Source: Halomonadaceae bacterium T82-2
GTDB lineage: Bacteria > Pseudomonadota > Gammaproteobacteria > Pseudomonadales > Halomonadaceae
NCBI GenBank assembly: GCA_001577635.1
Contig: LSBP01000001.1
Coordinates: 186,001-250,000, forward strand
Length of the DNA stretch: 64,000 bases
Reading direction: 5' to 3'
A program made the position numbers and the translations under genes. The notes under the pieces are model-generated. The model searched no databases. It was not told where the DNA came from and saw nothing but the letters and a program-made list of their open reading frames with translations. Positions 19,464 to 32,830 of this stretch are shown here, piece by piece. The stretch's first letter is position 1; the number at the start of each line of letters is the position of its first letter.

Positions 19464-20318
19464 TCAGGCCTCCCGGGCCAGCAGGTCCAGCGCGTCGATG
19501 CGTGAGGCGTTCAGTCGCTGCTGCTTCGCCTCGAGCCCCGCGAAGTCGAACAGTTCGCGATCGGCCAGCTGCGACGGCGCGACGTTGGTCACCGCCTTGA
19601 ACATCGTCTCCAGCCGGCCGGGGTGCTTCTTCTCCCACTCGGCCAGCATCTCCTTGACCACCTGACGCTGCAGATTGGGCTGCGAACCGCATAGATTGCA
19701 GGGGATGATCGGGAATTCCATCAGTCGCGCGAACTCGGCGATGTCCGCTTCGCGGCAGTAGGCGAGCGGGCGGATGACGATGTTCTTGCCGTCGTCGGAG
19801 AGCAGCTTGGGCGGCATCGCCTTGAGGCTGCCGCCGTAGAACATGTTGAGGAACAGCGTCTCGAGGATATCCTCGCGATGGTGGCCCAGCGCCACCTTGG
19901 TCGCACCGATCTCTTCGGCGAAGCCGTACAGCGAACCGCGCCGCAGCCGCGAGCACAGGGCACAGGTGGTCTTGCCCTCCGGCGTCTTCTCCTTGACCAC
20001 CGAATAGGTATCACGCTCGAGGATGTGGTAGTCGACGCCGATACCGTCGAGGTATTCCGGCAGAACATGCTCGGGAAAGCCGGGCTGCTTCTGGTCCAGA
20101 TTGACCGCCACCAGCGAGAAGTTCACCGGCGCATTGCGCTGCAGGTTGCGCAGGATTTCCAGCATGGTGTAGGAATCCTTGCCGCCCGACAGGCAGACCA
20201 TCACCTTGTCGCCCTCGCCGATCATGTTGTAATCGATGATGGCGTTGCCGACCTGGCGACGCAGGCGTTTCTGCAGCTTGTTGAACTCGCGTTTCTGGGT
20301 ACCAGTAAGTGCTTGCAT
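19464..20318 (-). CDS. ttcA: tRNA 2-thiocytidine(32) synthetase TtcA
   Basis: A 284-residue PP-loop ATPase that thiolates cytidine 32 of some tRNAs using a 4Fe-4S cluster. The PP-loop is SGGKDS (residues 44-49); the cluster cysteines lie in CALC and [14 protein letters not shown] is the family signature. The order fnr-ttcA in convergent arrangement resembles other gammaproteobacteria. The ATG at 20318 gives the usual family N-terminus. Confidence 0.95.
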   Translation of the reverse strand: MQALTGTQKREFNKLQKRLRRQVGNAIIDYNMIGEGDKVMVCLSGGKDSYTMLEILRNLQRNAPVNFSLVAVNLDQKQPGFPEHVLPEYLDGIGVDYHILERDTYSVVKEKTPEGKTTCALCSRLRRGSLYGFAEEIGATKVALGHHREDILETLFLNMFYGGSLKAMPPKLLSDDGKNIVIRPLAYCREADIAEFARLMEFPIIPCNLCGSQPNLQRQVVKEMLAEWEKKHPGRLETMFKAVTNVAPSQLADRELFDFAGLEAKQQRLNASRIDALDLLAREA

Positions 20319-20400
20319 GGGAAAGGCGACACGCGGGGAAATGGAAGGCGCGCCTATGCTACCACCCCCTCCGGTGAGTTGCGACGCCCACGACCCGGCG

Positions 20401-20622
20401 TCACAGCCCCTGCAGCACCATCAGATAGCGCAACGCCACGCCGAGCGACAGCAGCAGCACCCCCGCCCGTTGCAGGTGAGTTTCCTGGCGGGTCAGTACC
20501 AGCCGGCGTTCCCAGAACAGCACCACGCTGCGCAGCTCCTGCGTGCGACGGGCGTACCTTGCACACACGAACAACATCAGGCCCAGCCCCGCGATCAGAC
20601 ACAGATTCTGCAATTCCAGCAC
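20401..20622 (-). CDS. Small two-helix membrane protein, unknown
   Basis: A predicted 73-residue protein with two hydrophobic segments ([13 protein letters not shown] near the N-terminus and [18 protein letters not shown] near the C-terminus) joined by a basic stretch. I do not recognise a family. In-frame ATGs exist at 20640 and upstream, but the strongest ribosome site, AGGAGGA, covers 20631-20637 and points to the GTG at 20622. It follows the exonuclease gene on the same strand, about 50 bases downstream. Confidence 0.6.
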   Translation of the reverse strand: MLELQNLCLIAGLGLMLFVCARYARRTQELRSVVLFWERRLVLTRQETHLQRAGVLLLSLGVALRYLMVLQGL

Positions 20623-20673
20623 CCTGGCTCTCCTCCTCATTGTTGGCATTGTCGCCGGGTTCACGCCCGGGCA

Positions 20674-21291
20674 TCAGACCGCGTCACAGGCGCCCTGTTT
20701 CAGACGCACGTACATCAGTGCGGTGGTCACCGCATCCCCCAGCGCGGTATGGCGCTGCATCAGCGGCACCTTGAGCGACCGGGCCACGCTCTCGAAGGCC
20801 ATGTGCGGCTCGACCTGCGGCTGGGTGCGGCGCATCCGGCGACGATACTCCTGCGCCAGATCGACGGTGGCGTTGGGCAGGTCGAAGCCGAAGCGTGGGC
20901 GCAGGTGGCGGTTGATCACCGCGATGTCGAAGTCCACGCACCAGCCCAGCAGCGGCCGATTACCGATGAAGTCGAGCAGCGCCTCCAGCGCCTCGCCCAC
21001 CGGCAGGCCGTCGTTGAGATCAACGCCGCGCAGTCCGTGAATCTTGATCGAATCGGCACCGAGACTGTCCGGGCGCTGCAGGCGCAGGTCCAGCGCCCCG
21101 CTGGTCAGCACCCGGTCGCCCTTGATGCAGACGGCCGCCAGCGACACCAGCTCGGCGGTGCGCGGATCCAGACCGGTGGTCTCGCAGTCGATGGCCACCA
21201 GCTCGTCGCCGGTGTACGGGTTGAACAGCCACCCGTAGCGCCCGTTGATCTGGCGACGGCGATCGGCCGCCCGGCGCAGGGATCGCAGCAT
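20674..21291 (-). CDS. DnaQ-like 3'-5' exonuclease
   Basis: A 205-residue DEDDh exonuclease of the DNA polymerase III epsilon superfamily. Motif I is AIDCETTG, motif II LGWCVDFDIAVIN, motif III HTALGDAV. The ATG at 21291 overlaps the stop of the DUF294 gene (TGATG), so the two are probably co-translated; a GTG 3 bases upstream is the alternative. Together with DUF294 it diverges from the acetate-uptake genes, an arrangement seen in other gammaproteobacteria. The substrate is not known, and it is not the replicative proofreader. Confidence 0.9.
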   Translation of the reverse strand: MLRSLRRAADRRRQINGRYGWLFNPYTGDELVAIDCETTGLDPRTAELVSLAAVCIKGDRVLTSGALDLRLQRPDSLGADSIKIHGLRGVDLNDGLPVGEALEALLDFIGNRPLLGWCVDFDIAVINRHLRPRFGFDLPNATVDLAQEYRRRMRRTQPQVEPHMAFESVARSLKVPLMQRHTALGDAVTTALMYVRLKQGACDAV

Positions 21292-23108
21292 CACGAATAC
21301 TCCAGATGAAAGCGGTACGACAGGCGCTGCTTGAACTCCTTGACCAGATGCAGCGCCTCGCGCAACAGGTCGCGCTCCAGTGTCGACAGTCGCTGGACCA
21401 CCACCAGGTTGGCGTCGTCACCGGGCTGGCCGGCCTCTTCGAGGCGGGCCAGCTGCTGGTTGAGGCGCAGCTCGGCGAACAGCGACAGCGCCTCGCCGAG
21501 ATCCGCGGCGAAGGCGGCTTCCAGGCGGCCGTCAGCCACCAGGGCGTCGAGCCGGGCCAGCGTCGAGGTGGGTCGGATACGCCGCTCGAGCGCCAGGGTT
21601 CGCACCCCGTGGACGATCGGAAAGATGCCGCCCTTCTTGATGTCGATGCCGTGGGTCGGCCGCTTGAGCGAGCCGAACAGCGTCAGGGGCGTGGAGAAGC
21701 TCAGCACGGCGCGGGCGAAGTAGGACAGCAGCAGCTCGTCGTGGGAGCAGCGCGCGAACAGCGCCTCGCGCAACGTCTCGAGCAGCGCCGGGTTGCCGCC
21801 CACGGCATGGGCGTCGAGCAGGATGGTCAGGTTCATCAGCGCAGGGCCGTCGCGCTGCTCGGCCCAGCGGTCGATACGCTGCCGCCAGCCTTCGAGGCCG
21901 TCCACCCACTGCGGGTTGCTGACCATGATGTTGCCCGGACAACGCGGATAGCCCAGCGTCAGCAGCCGTTCGGTGAACCGGTCCATCTGCTCGGCCCGCT
22001 CGGGCCAGTCGGCCCCGTCGGCGAGGATCAGGCCGTTGTCCTGGTCGGTCTTGAGAATCTGTTCGCCACGCCCCTCGCTGCCCATCACCATCAGACAACA
22101 GTCACGCCGGTGCTCGGCCGGCACGGTCAGATCGAAGGTCTTGCTGATGATCCGCCCGTTGAGCGCTGCCAGCAGCTCCATGGCGAAGCGCAGCTTGACG
22201 CCCTGAGCCATGAGCGACCGGACCAGCCCCGGCAGACGCGCACTGGCGCGGGCCAGGGCCTCGAGATCCTCGGCCTGCTCCAGTTCGAGGCTGACCGTGT
22301 AGGAGCGGCTGGAGAAGAAGCTCAGCACATCGGTCAGCTCGACCACCCCCACCGGCTGCTCGCCTTCGACCACCACCACCCGCTCCACTTCGTGACGGGT
22401 CATGGCGATCAGTGCCTGGAACAGATAGTCGTCGGGGCGCACGGTGATCAGCGGAAAGTGGGCGATGCCCAGCACGGGGGCGGCGCGATCGAGCGACTGG
22501 ACGATCAGCGCATCGAGCAGATCTGTCTTGGTCAGCATGCCGTGACGCCCGGCCGCCGCCACCAGCAGGCTGTCGGCGCCGATCTCGCGCAGGCGCAATG
22601 CCGCCTCGGCAATGCTGGTGTCGCCGTCGATCAGCCGGGGCGCTCGCATGCACTCGGCGACTCGCGCCAGCATGAACCCGGCCATGGTGACACCCCCCGT
22701 GGTGCGCCGCTCGGCGAGCAGGCGCGTCTTGTCGGCCAGGTTCTGCCGAAAGTAGTCGGCGAAGGCCGGATACTCGCTGCACAGTGTTTCGAACAGCGAG
22801 CGCGGTAGCAGATAGCACAGGCTTTCCTGCTCCGCGATGAAACGATAGCGGCTCTGGCCGTTGAGAATGCTGATCGCGCCGAACAGATCGCCGGCGGTGT
22901 AGTGGCCGATGCGCTCGGAGGTGGCCGTGTCCAGCTCGGCGACTTCCCCCTTGTGGATGAGGAAGACGTATTCGCCGGGCTGGCCGGCATCGAGGATGAT
23001 CTCGTCGGTGTCATAGTAGGCCAGGTCCACGCCGCGACGGACACGTTGCCGCCCTGCCTCGTCGAGCAGCGAGAACGGTGCCTGCGAGAGATCGATGTCG
23101 ACCATCAT
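21291..23108 (-). CDS. cNMP-binding / CBS / DUF294 nucleotidyltransferase-like protein
   Basis: A 605-residue cytosolic protein with a cyclic-nucleotide-binding domain (about 10-125), two CBS domains (about 160-285), a DUF294 putative nucleotidyltransferase domain with MGSEGRGEQILKTDQDN (GlnD-like GSxxR...D-x-D, about 350-370) and a DUF294 C-terminal domain. It looks like a signal-responsive nucleotidyltransferase, but no substrate is known. The start at 23108 has GAGGG upstream; another ATG follows immediately. It is divergent from DUF4212-actP across a long AT-rich control region. Confidence 0.92.
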   Translation of the reverse strand: MMVDIDLSQAPFSLLDEAGRQRVRRGVDLAYYDTDEIILDAGQPGEYVFLIHKGEVAELDTATSERIGHYTAGDLFGAISILNGQSRYRFIAEQESLCYLLPRSLFETLCSEYPAFADYFRQNLADKTRLLAERRTTGGVTMAGFMLARVAECMRAPRLIDGDTSIAEAALRLREIGADSLLVAAAGRHGMLTKTDLLDALIVQSLDRAAPVLGIAHFPLITVRPDDYLFQALIAMTRHEVERVVVVEGEQPVGVVELTDVLSFFSSRSYTVSLELEQAEDLEALARASARLPGLVRSLMAQGVKLRFAMELLAALNGRIISKTFDLTVPAEHRRDCCLMVMGSEGRGEQILKTDQDNGLILADGADWPERAEQMDRFTERLLTLGYPRCPGNIMVSNPQWVDGLEGWRQRIDRWAEQRDGPALMNLTILLDAHAVGGNPALLETLREALFARCSHDELLLSYFARAVLSFSTPLTLFGSLKRPTHGIDIKKGGIFPIVHGVRTLALERRIRPTSTLARLDALVADGRLEAAFAADLGEALSLFAELRLNQQLARLEEAGQPGDDANLVVVQRLSTLERDLLREALHLVKEFKQRLSYRFHLEYS

Positions 23109-23857
23109 GTCGCCCTCGTCGTGACAGCCTCGCCTGCCCGGCAACCCCGGACAGACGAGCCCTTGAATCAATTACCCTGGCCTTCATCGATACCGGGACT
23201 GCCTCGACAGGCTTCCGACACAACGAGGCCTCGGAAGGGCGAGCGGGGAATGCCGGCGTCACCGCCACCCGGGTCTCGACAGGGCCGCCGCAAGTTCATG
23301 GCATCTTCAGAACGTATCGCGACATCCACGACACCCAACCTAGAATACCAGCTTATCGTCTTTCAAATGAACATAGACCAATGTTCTATCAGCACCTTGC
23401 GTTAGACTATTTGCCTACCCCGAAACGGCTATACCATCGTTCTATGCTCAGCCCCCTTTCAAAGACCCACCGCCGAAAACGACACCCAACCATTTGATAA
23501 AAAACAGAAAATTGAAAACGTTTTTTCACCCTTTCATTTTATAATACCAAAGTATGGGATTTTATTTTTTCCGACTGTTGACCACTATTGCCTACGCAAC
23601 CGGACACCGCGACCCTTTCCGAGTTCCATGAAAAACACAGGTTTCATGACAGCGGAAAACGCTTCCCGTCGCGACAATAAACAAGACCGCCAGGGAGACC
23701 TTTTCTTGGCATGAATCGTCACTATTCTGACGCTCCATTGCCATCCAATGGTCGAGAGCAAATGGCATGACGAGCAAGGAGAGCCAGGTTCCCCGCCGGA
23801 CCTGAATTCCCCTCGAGGCCATATCTTCCTAATTACAAGCACGCGGAGAGCACCACC
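23109..23857. promoter_or_regulatory. Control region between DUF294 and DUF4212-actP
   Basis: This is 749 bases without a credible gene and clearly richer in A+T than the rest of the window, especially 23460-23580. It holds two related 13-base motifs (ACCAATGTTCTAT at 23377, ACCATCGTTCTAT at 23433), a perfect plus-strand -10 TATAAT (23540-23545), an imperfect palindrome GAAAACGTTTTTTC, and a possible minus-strand -10 TATTCT (23342-23347). The first motif resembles a site ahead of acs. The long untranslated leader of over 300 bases before DUF4212 may hide further control. Confidence 0.65.
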
Positions 23858-24118
23858 ATGGCAGAAGAAAAAAGCAACGCGGAGGCCTACTGGAAGGCCA
23901 ACCTTCGCCTGATCACCGGCTGCCTGATCGTCTGGGCACTGGTGTCCTACGGCTTCGCCATCCTGCTGCGCCCCATGCTGGCCGGCATCCCTGTCGGCGG
24001 CACCGACCTGGGCTTCTGGTTCGCCCAGCAGGGTTCCATCCTGACGTTCATTGGCCTGATCTTCTTCTACGCCTGGAAGATGAACCGGCTGGACAAGCAA
24101 TACGGACTCGGGGAGTAA
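23858..24118 (+). CDS. DUF4212 membrane protein, acetate symporter partner
   Basis: An 86-residue protein with two transmembrane helices (about 19-38 and 53-70) and the conserved AYWKANLRLI start. DUF4212 proteins are encoded directly before VC_2705-type solute:sodium symporters, as here, with 6 bases to the next gene, and are taken to be small subunits. GGAGAG lies ahead of the ATG. Confidence 0.92.
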   Translation: MAEEKSNAEAYWKANLRLITGCLIVWALVSYGFAILLRPMLAGIPVGGTDLGFWFAQQGSILTFIGLIFFYAWKMNRLDKQYGLGE

Positions 24119-24124
24119 GCCAGC

Positions 24125-25906
24125 ATGAGTCAGTTCGCGATCAACGTTCTCTTCGTCGGCGCTTCCTTTGCCCTCTACATCGGCATCGCCATCTGGGCCA
24201 AGGCCGGGTCGACCAAGGACTTCTACGTCGCTGGGGGCGGGGTGCACCCGGTCACCAACGGCATGGCGATCGGCGCCGACTGGATGTCGGCGGCCTCGTT
24301 CATCTCCATGGCCGGCCTCATCGCCGCCGGCGGCTACGCCAACTCCACCTTCCTGATGGGCTGGACGGGCGGCTACGTGCTGCTGGCCATGCTGCTGGCC
24401 CCCTACCTGCGCAAGTTCGGCAAGTTCACGGTGCCGGAATTCATCGGTGACCGCTTCTACAGCCGCACGGCGCGCATGGTGGCGGTGGTCTGCCTGATCG
24501 TGGCCTCGGTGACCTATGTCATCGGCCAGATGGCCGGTGCCGGCGTGGCCTTCTCGCGCTTCCTGGAAGTCGACGCGACCACCGGCCTGATCATCGCCGC
24601 CATCGTGGTGTTCTTCTATTCGGTGCTGGGCGGCATGAAGGGCATCACCTACACCCAGGTGGCCCAGTACATCGTGTTGATCATCGCCTACACCATCCCG
24701 GCGGTGTTCATCTCGCTGCAACTGACCGACAACCCGATACCGGCCCTGGGCCTGTTCTCCGACCACACCGCCTCCGGCGAGCCGCTGCTGTCCAAGCTCA
24801 ACGAGGTGGTCACCGCGCTGGGCTTCAACTCCTACACGGGCATGGTCGACAACAAGCTCAACATGGTGCTGTTCACCCTGTCGCTGATGATCGGTACCGC
24901 CGGCCTGCCCCACGTCATCATGCGCTTCTTCACCGTGCCCAAGGTGGCCGATGCGCGCTGGTCCGCCGGCTGGGCGCTGGTGTTCATCGGTCTGCTCTAC
25001 CTGACCGCACCGGCCGTGGCCTCCATGGCACGCCTGAACCTGATGACCACCATCTACCCGGACATGGCCGGCCAGGTCGAGAACTACGACGCCGCGGCCG
25101 CCGACTCCATCGCCTATGCGGATCGCCCCAACTGGATCCGTACCTGGGAGGAAACCGGGCTGATCACCTTCGAGGACAAGAACAACGACGGCAAGATCCA
25201 GTTCTACAACCCCTCCGCCGACTTCTCCGATCGCGGCTGGAAGGGCAACGAACTGACCGTCAACAATGACATCCTGGTGCTGGCCAACCCGGAAATCGCC
25301 AACCTGCCCGGCTGGGTGATCGGCCTGATCGCCGCGGGCGGCCTGGCAGCGGCGCTGTCCACCGCCGCCGGTCTGCTGCTGGCAATCTCCTCGGCGATCA
25401 GCCACGACCTGATCAAGGGGGCCATCAACCCCAACATCACCGAAAAGGGCGAACTGCTGGCGGCGCGCATCTCGATGTCGGTAGCCATCGTCGTCGCCAC
25501 CTATCTCGGTGCCAACCCGCCGGGGTTCGCCGCCCAGGTGGTGGCCCTGGCCTTCGGCATCGCCGCCGCCTCGCTGTTCCCGGTGCTGATGATGGGGATC
25601 TTCTCCAAGCGGGTGAACAACAAGGGGGCCATCGCCGGCATGCTTTCCGGCCTGATCTTCACCCTGGTGTACATCTTCGTCTACAAGGGCTGGTTCTTCA
25701 TTCCGGGCACCAACAACCTGGCAGACACCCCGGCCAACTGGGTGATGGGCATCTCGCCGCTGTCGATCGGTGCCGTGGGGGCGATCATCAACTTCGCCGT
25801 GGCCTACGCCGTCTCCAACGCGAGCGAGCAACCGCCGCAGGAGATCCAGGACCTGGTGGAAAGCGTGCGCTATCCCAAGGGTGCTGGTGGGGCCGTCGAC
25901 CACTGA
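24125..25906 (+). CDS. actP: Cation/acetate symporter (SSS family, ActP-like)
   Basis: A 593-residue sodium:solute symporter with about 13 transmembrane helices. Typical SSS segments are visible, including DWMSAASFISMAGL (about 55-68) and GLAAALSTAAGLLLAISSA (about 410-430). A hydrophilic insert lies near 310-385. It matches the VC_2705 subfamily of acetate/monocarboxylate symporters. It forms an operon with DUF4212 and lies near acs and a CrbS/CrbR-type sensor pair, which supports acetate as the substrate. Confidence 0.9.
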   Translation: MSQFAINVLFVGASFALYIGIAIWAKAGSTKDFYVAGGGVHPVTNGMAIGADWMSAASFISMAGLIAAGGYANSTFLMGWTGGYVLLAMLLAPYLRKFGKFTVPEFIGDRFYSRTARMVAVVCLIVASVTYVIGQMAGAGVAFSRFLEVDATTGLIIAAIVVFFYSVLGGMKGITYTQVAQYIVLIIAYTIPAVFISLQLTDNPIPALGLFSDHTASGEPLLSKLNEVVTALGFNSYTGMVDNKLNMVLFTLSLMIGTAGLPHVIMRFFTVPKVADARWSAGWALVFIGLLYLTAPAVASMARLNLMTTIYPDMAGQVENYDAAAADSIAYADRPNWIRTWEETGLITFEDKNNDGKIQFYNPSADFSDRGWKGNELTVNNDILVLANPEIANLPGWVIGLIAAGGLAAALSTAAGLLLAISSAISHDLIKGAINPNITEKGELLAARISMSVAIVVATYLGANPPGFAAQVVALAFGIAAASLFPVLMMGIFSKRVNNKGAIAGMLSGLIFTLVYIFVYKGWFFIPGTNNLADTPANWVMGISPLSIGAVGAIINFAVAYAVSNASEQPPQEIQDLVESVRYPKGAGGAVDH

Positions 25907-25958
25907 GCCATAATGGCCCTTCGGCCCGGCTGGCCCGGGCCGCGGGATCACACTTCAT

Positions 25959-25983
25959 CGGGCTTCCTGCGGGAAGCCCGTTT
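25959..25983 (+). terminator. Terminator of DUF4212-actP
   Basis: CGGGCTTCC and GGAAGCCCG form a perfect 9-bp stem around TGCG, followed by TTTGCGTCTT. A second hairpin (CGGCCCGG / CCGGGCCG) lies about 30 bases earlier. Confidence 0.75.
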
Positions 25984-26004
25984 GCGTCTTGACAAGGGAA
26001 CGAC

Positions 26005-26520
26005 ATGCTTTGGCAACTGATCGCGGCGATCTTCGCCGGTCTCGGCGCCGCGGGGATCGGCCTGATCCTGCGACAACTCAGCGGCAAGCGCCTGCCGCGC
26101 TGGATCGTGCCGGCGCTGGGCGGGCTGGGGATGCTCGCCTACCAGATCCACTACGAATACACCTGGTTCGACAACAAGCAGGCCCGACTGCCGGCATCCG
26201 CACAGGTGGTCTCGAAGCAGAAGGAGCGGATGTTCTGGCGCCCCTGGACCTACATCGCCCCCCTGACCACCGGCTTCGACGTCATCGACCGCGACAATCT
26301 CGTCACCCGGCATGCAGACGGCGAGCGCCTCGTCGAGTTCATTCTCTACCACTTCGAGCGCCAGCCTGCCGACCAGGTCTCGCACCATGGCTACCTGCTC
26401 AACTGCGACGCCCGGGACCTGGTGCCGCTGGCCGACAAGACACAGCAGCCGCAGACGCAGTCGATGCGTCACCTCGAGACCTCGGCACCGCTCTACCGGG
26501 CCCTCTGCGCCGGCAGCTGA
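26005..26520 (+). CDS. Conserved protein of unknown function near the CrbS kinase
   Basis: A 171-residue protein with an N-terminal hydrophobic helix (about 3-23), a second hydrophobic stretch (34-47) and a soluble C-terminal part rich in aromatic residues (FWRPWTYIAPLTTGFDVID). Probably an inner-membrane protein; no catalytic motif seen and no family recognised with certainty. The ribosome site GGGAAC precedes ATG 26005. It sits between actP and the sensor kinase gene on the same strand, after the actP terminator, so it may be transcribed with the kinase. Confidence 0.8.
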   Translation: MLWQLIAAIFAGLGAAGIGLILRQLSGKRLPRWIVPALGGLGMLAYQIHYEYTWFDNKQARLPASAQVVSKQKERMFWRPWTYIAPLTTGFDVIDRDNLVTRHADGERLVEFILYHFERQPADQVSHHGYLLNCDARDLVPLADKTQQPQTQSMRHLETSAPLYRALCAGS

Positions 26521-26616
26521 GGCGCTTCTCCACGCATACCGCGAACCCGGCACGGCCATGACTGCCCTCGTGCCGGGCATTCCCCTAGAATGGCGGCAAA
26601 CCAAGGGGGAGTGTCC

Positions 26617-30570
<3,954 letters not shown>

Positions 30571-30576
30571 CGGCCG

Positions 30577-30594
30577 CCTGCCCGATTGGGCAGG
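30577..30594 (+). terminator. Hairpin after the sensor kinase gene
   Basis: CCTGCCC and GGGCAGG pair around GATT, 7 bases past the kinase stop codon. No T tract, so termination is uncertain. Confidence 0.5.
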
Positions 30595-30644
30595 GCGCGC
30601 GCCCCCGGTTACCCTGAAGACACCAGGTCAACCGGGGCGGCGGC

Positions 30645-31925
30645 ATGGGTACCACGCTTTCCGACGACACCCTGCGTGCCAGGGCGCGTCGTGCACTGGC
30701 CGGCCGGCCCCGGGGATGGGGCTGGACGGTCTTCTTCGGCCCGGCGCTGATCGCCGCGGTCGCCTATATCGATCCCGGCAACTTCGCCACCAACATCGAG
30801 GCCGGCTCGCGCTACGGCTATGCCTTGCTGTGGGTGGTGCTCGCCGCCAACCTGATGGCGATGCTGATCCAGTCGCTGTCGGCGCGTCTGGGCCTGGCCA
30901 CGGGCCGCAACCTGCCCGAGGTGATCCGCGAGCGCTACCCGCGGCCGGTAGTCTGGCTTTACTGGGTCCAGGCGGAGATCGTCGCCATCGCCACCGACCT
31001 GGCCGAATTCCTGGGCGCGGCGCTGGCCTTCCACCTGCTCTTCGGCCTGACCCTGCTCGAGGGTGCCCTGCTCACCGGCGCCATCACCTACCTGACGCTG
31101 CTGCTCTACCGCTACGGCTTCCGCCTCATGGAGCTGATCATCGGCGCCATGATCCTGGCCGTGGCCAGCGGCTTCCTGCTGGAGATGCTGCTCGGCCGGC
31201 CGGCGCCGCGCCCCTTCCTCGAGGGCCTGCTGATTCCCGGCTTCCCCGACGGCTATGCCCTCTACCTGGCGGCCGGCATCCTCGGCGCCACGGTGATGCC
31301 CCACGTCATCTACCTGCACTCGGCGCTGCTGCAGCGGCGCATCCCGGCCGACGACGACGACCAGCGCCGTCGCCTGATGCGCTATTCCCGGCTCGATGTC
31401 ATCGTCGGCATGGCCATCGCCGGGCTGATCAACCTGAGCATCCTGGCGCTGGCCGCGGCGGCCTTTCATGCCCAGGGGCGCACCGGCGTCGCCACCATCC
31501 GCGACAGCTACCAGCTGCTGGCCCCGATGCTCGGCCGGGAGCTGGCCAGCCACCTGTTCGGCGCCGCCCTGCTGCTGGCCGGCCTCTCCTCGTCGGTGGT
31601 CGGCACCCTCTCCGGCCAGGTGATCATGCAGGGGTTCGTGCGCTTCACCATCCCGCTGTGGCTGCGGCGCGTTGTCACCATGGCCCCGGCAATCGCGGTG
31701 ATCCTGCTCGGCATCTCGGAGCAGCGCGCCCTGGTGGCCAGCCAGGTGATCCTGAGCTTCGGCATCCCCTTCGCGCTGATTCCGCTGCTGACCTTCACCG
31801 CCGACCGCCGGCTGATGGGCAACCTGGTCAACTCGCGGGCGATCACCCTGATCGGTGGCCTGGTCTGTGCGCTGATCATTGCCCTGAACGGCTATGTACT
31901 GGTCTTTTCCCTGCTGCCGCACTGA
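30645..31925 (+). CDS. mntH: Nramp family Mn(II)/divalent metal transporter
   Basis: A 426-residue, roughly 11-helix inner-membrane proton-coupled metal importer. Metal-binding motifs are DPGN in helix 1 (about 43-46) and MPHVIYLHS in helix 6 (about 222-230), both as in E. coli MntH. It is unrelated by function to the acetate genes around it and is set between the sensor kinase and its response regulator. No Fur or MntR site was recognised in the 74 bases upstream. Confidence 0.9.
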   Translation: MGTTLSDDTLRARARRALAGRPRGWGWTVFFGPALIAAVAYIDPGNFATNIEAGSRYGYALLWVVLAANLMAMLIQSLSARLGLATGRNLPEVIRERYPRPVVWLYWVQAEIVAIATDLAEFLGAALAFHLLFGLTLLEGALLTGAITYLTLLLYRYGFRLMELIIGAMILAVASGFLLEMLLGRPAPRPFLEGLLIPGFPDGYALYLAAGILGATVMPHVIYLHSALLQRRIPADDDDQRRRLMRYSRLDVIVGMAIAGLINLSILALAAAAFHAQGRTGVATIRDSYQLLAPMLGRELASHLFGAALLLAGLSSSVVGTLSGQVIMQGFVRFTIPLWLRRVVTMAPAIAVILLGISEQRALVASQVILSFGIPFALIPLLTFTADRRLMGNLVNSRAITLIGGLVCALIIALNGYVLVFSLLPH

Positions 31926-31958
31926 CACGACGCCGTTACCCCCGGGCCACAAACGACG

Positions 31959-31980
31959 ACGCCGCCCCGGAGGGCGGCGT
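31959..31980. terminator. Bidirectional terminator mntH / crbR
   Basis: ACGCCGCCC and GGGCGGCGT form a perfect 9-bp stem around CGGA between convergent genes. Confidence 0.7.
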
Positions 31981-32009
31981 GCGCAGGACGACGAACCGAT
32001 GGCGAGGCG

Positions 32010-32672
32010 TCAGGACTCGACCTTGGGCGGCTCCACCTCGAGCTTCTGGGCGGCGATCACCGCCTGGGTGCGCGAGTGGACCCCCAGCTTGCGGAGGATG
32101 GCCGTGACGTGCGCCTTGATGGTCGCCTCGCTGACGTTGAGCTCGAAGGCGATCTGCTTGTTGAGCAGCCCCTCGGTGAGCATGTTGAGCACCCGGAACT
32201 GCTGCGGGGTCAGCGACGCGATCGCCTCGGCGAAGCGGGTGTCCTCCTCGTCGGACTCGCCGATCGCCTTGGCGAGGTCTTCGGGCAGCCAGATCTCGCC
32301 GTCGAGGATCTCGCCGACCGCCTCGGCGATGACCGTCAGCGAGGCCGACTTGGGAATGAAGCCCGAGGCGCCGTAATCGATGGCGCGCCGCACCACATGC
32401 GGCTCGTCGCTGCCGGAGATCACCGCCACGGGGATTTCCGGGGTCTGACCACGCAGCTGGATCAGTCCCGAAAAGCCATGCGCGCCCGGCATGTGCAGAT
32501 CGAGCAGGATCAGGTCGGCATCGGGATGCCGGGTCACTACCTCGGTGGTCGCTTCCATGGTATCGGATTCGACAATCTCGGCCTGCGGGGCAACTTGTCG
32601 CAACGCCTGGGTCAGGGCTGCTCGGAACAGCGGGTGATCATCGGCGACGATGAATTTCTGGGCAAAGGCCAT
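32010..32672 (-). CDS. crbR: LuxR-type response regulator (CrbR type)
   Basis: A 220-residue NarL/FixJ-family regulator. The receiver domain has the acidic pocket ADDH near the N-terminus, phosphoacceptor D58 in LLDLHMPG and K in FIPKSAS. The LuxR helix-turn-helix lies near 150-205 (LTPQQFRVLNML, ATIKAHVTAILRKL). It is the likely partner of the hybrid kinase at 26617 and lies just downstream of acs on the same strand, but behind the acs terminator. GGAGGAG stands before the ATG. Confidence 0.93.
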   Translation of the reverse strand: MAFAQKFIVADDHPLFRAALTQALRQVAPQAEIVESDTMEATTEVVTRHPDADLILLDLHMPGAHGFSGLIQLRGQTPEIPVAVISGSDEPHVVRRAIDYGASGFIPKSASLTVIAEAVGEILDGEIWLPEDLAKAIGESDEEDTRFAEAIASLTPQQFRVLNMLTEGLLNKQIAFELNVSEATIKAHVTAILRKLGVHSRTQAVIAAQKLEVEPPKVES

Positions 32673-32830
32673 TGAGTCTCCTCCGGATCCTCCTGCAGCG
32701 AGCTGCCACGCCGACGGGTCGACCCCACCGGCGCCAGGCTTGCCGCCTTTTTCGTGTCTGGCATGTTACCCCATGCCCGTGCCGTTTCCCAAGCGCCGTC
32801 ATCCCTCGAGACGAATACCGTTGACGCCAC

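Noticed and set aside
23585-25951. A 788-codon minus-strand frame opposite actP
   Set aside because: Glycine/histidine/glutamine-rich shadow of a conserved symporter; no domain or ribosome site.
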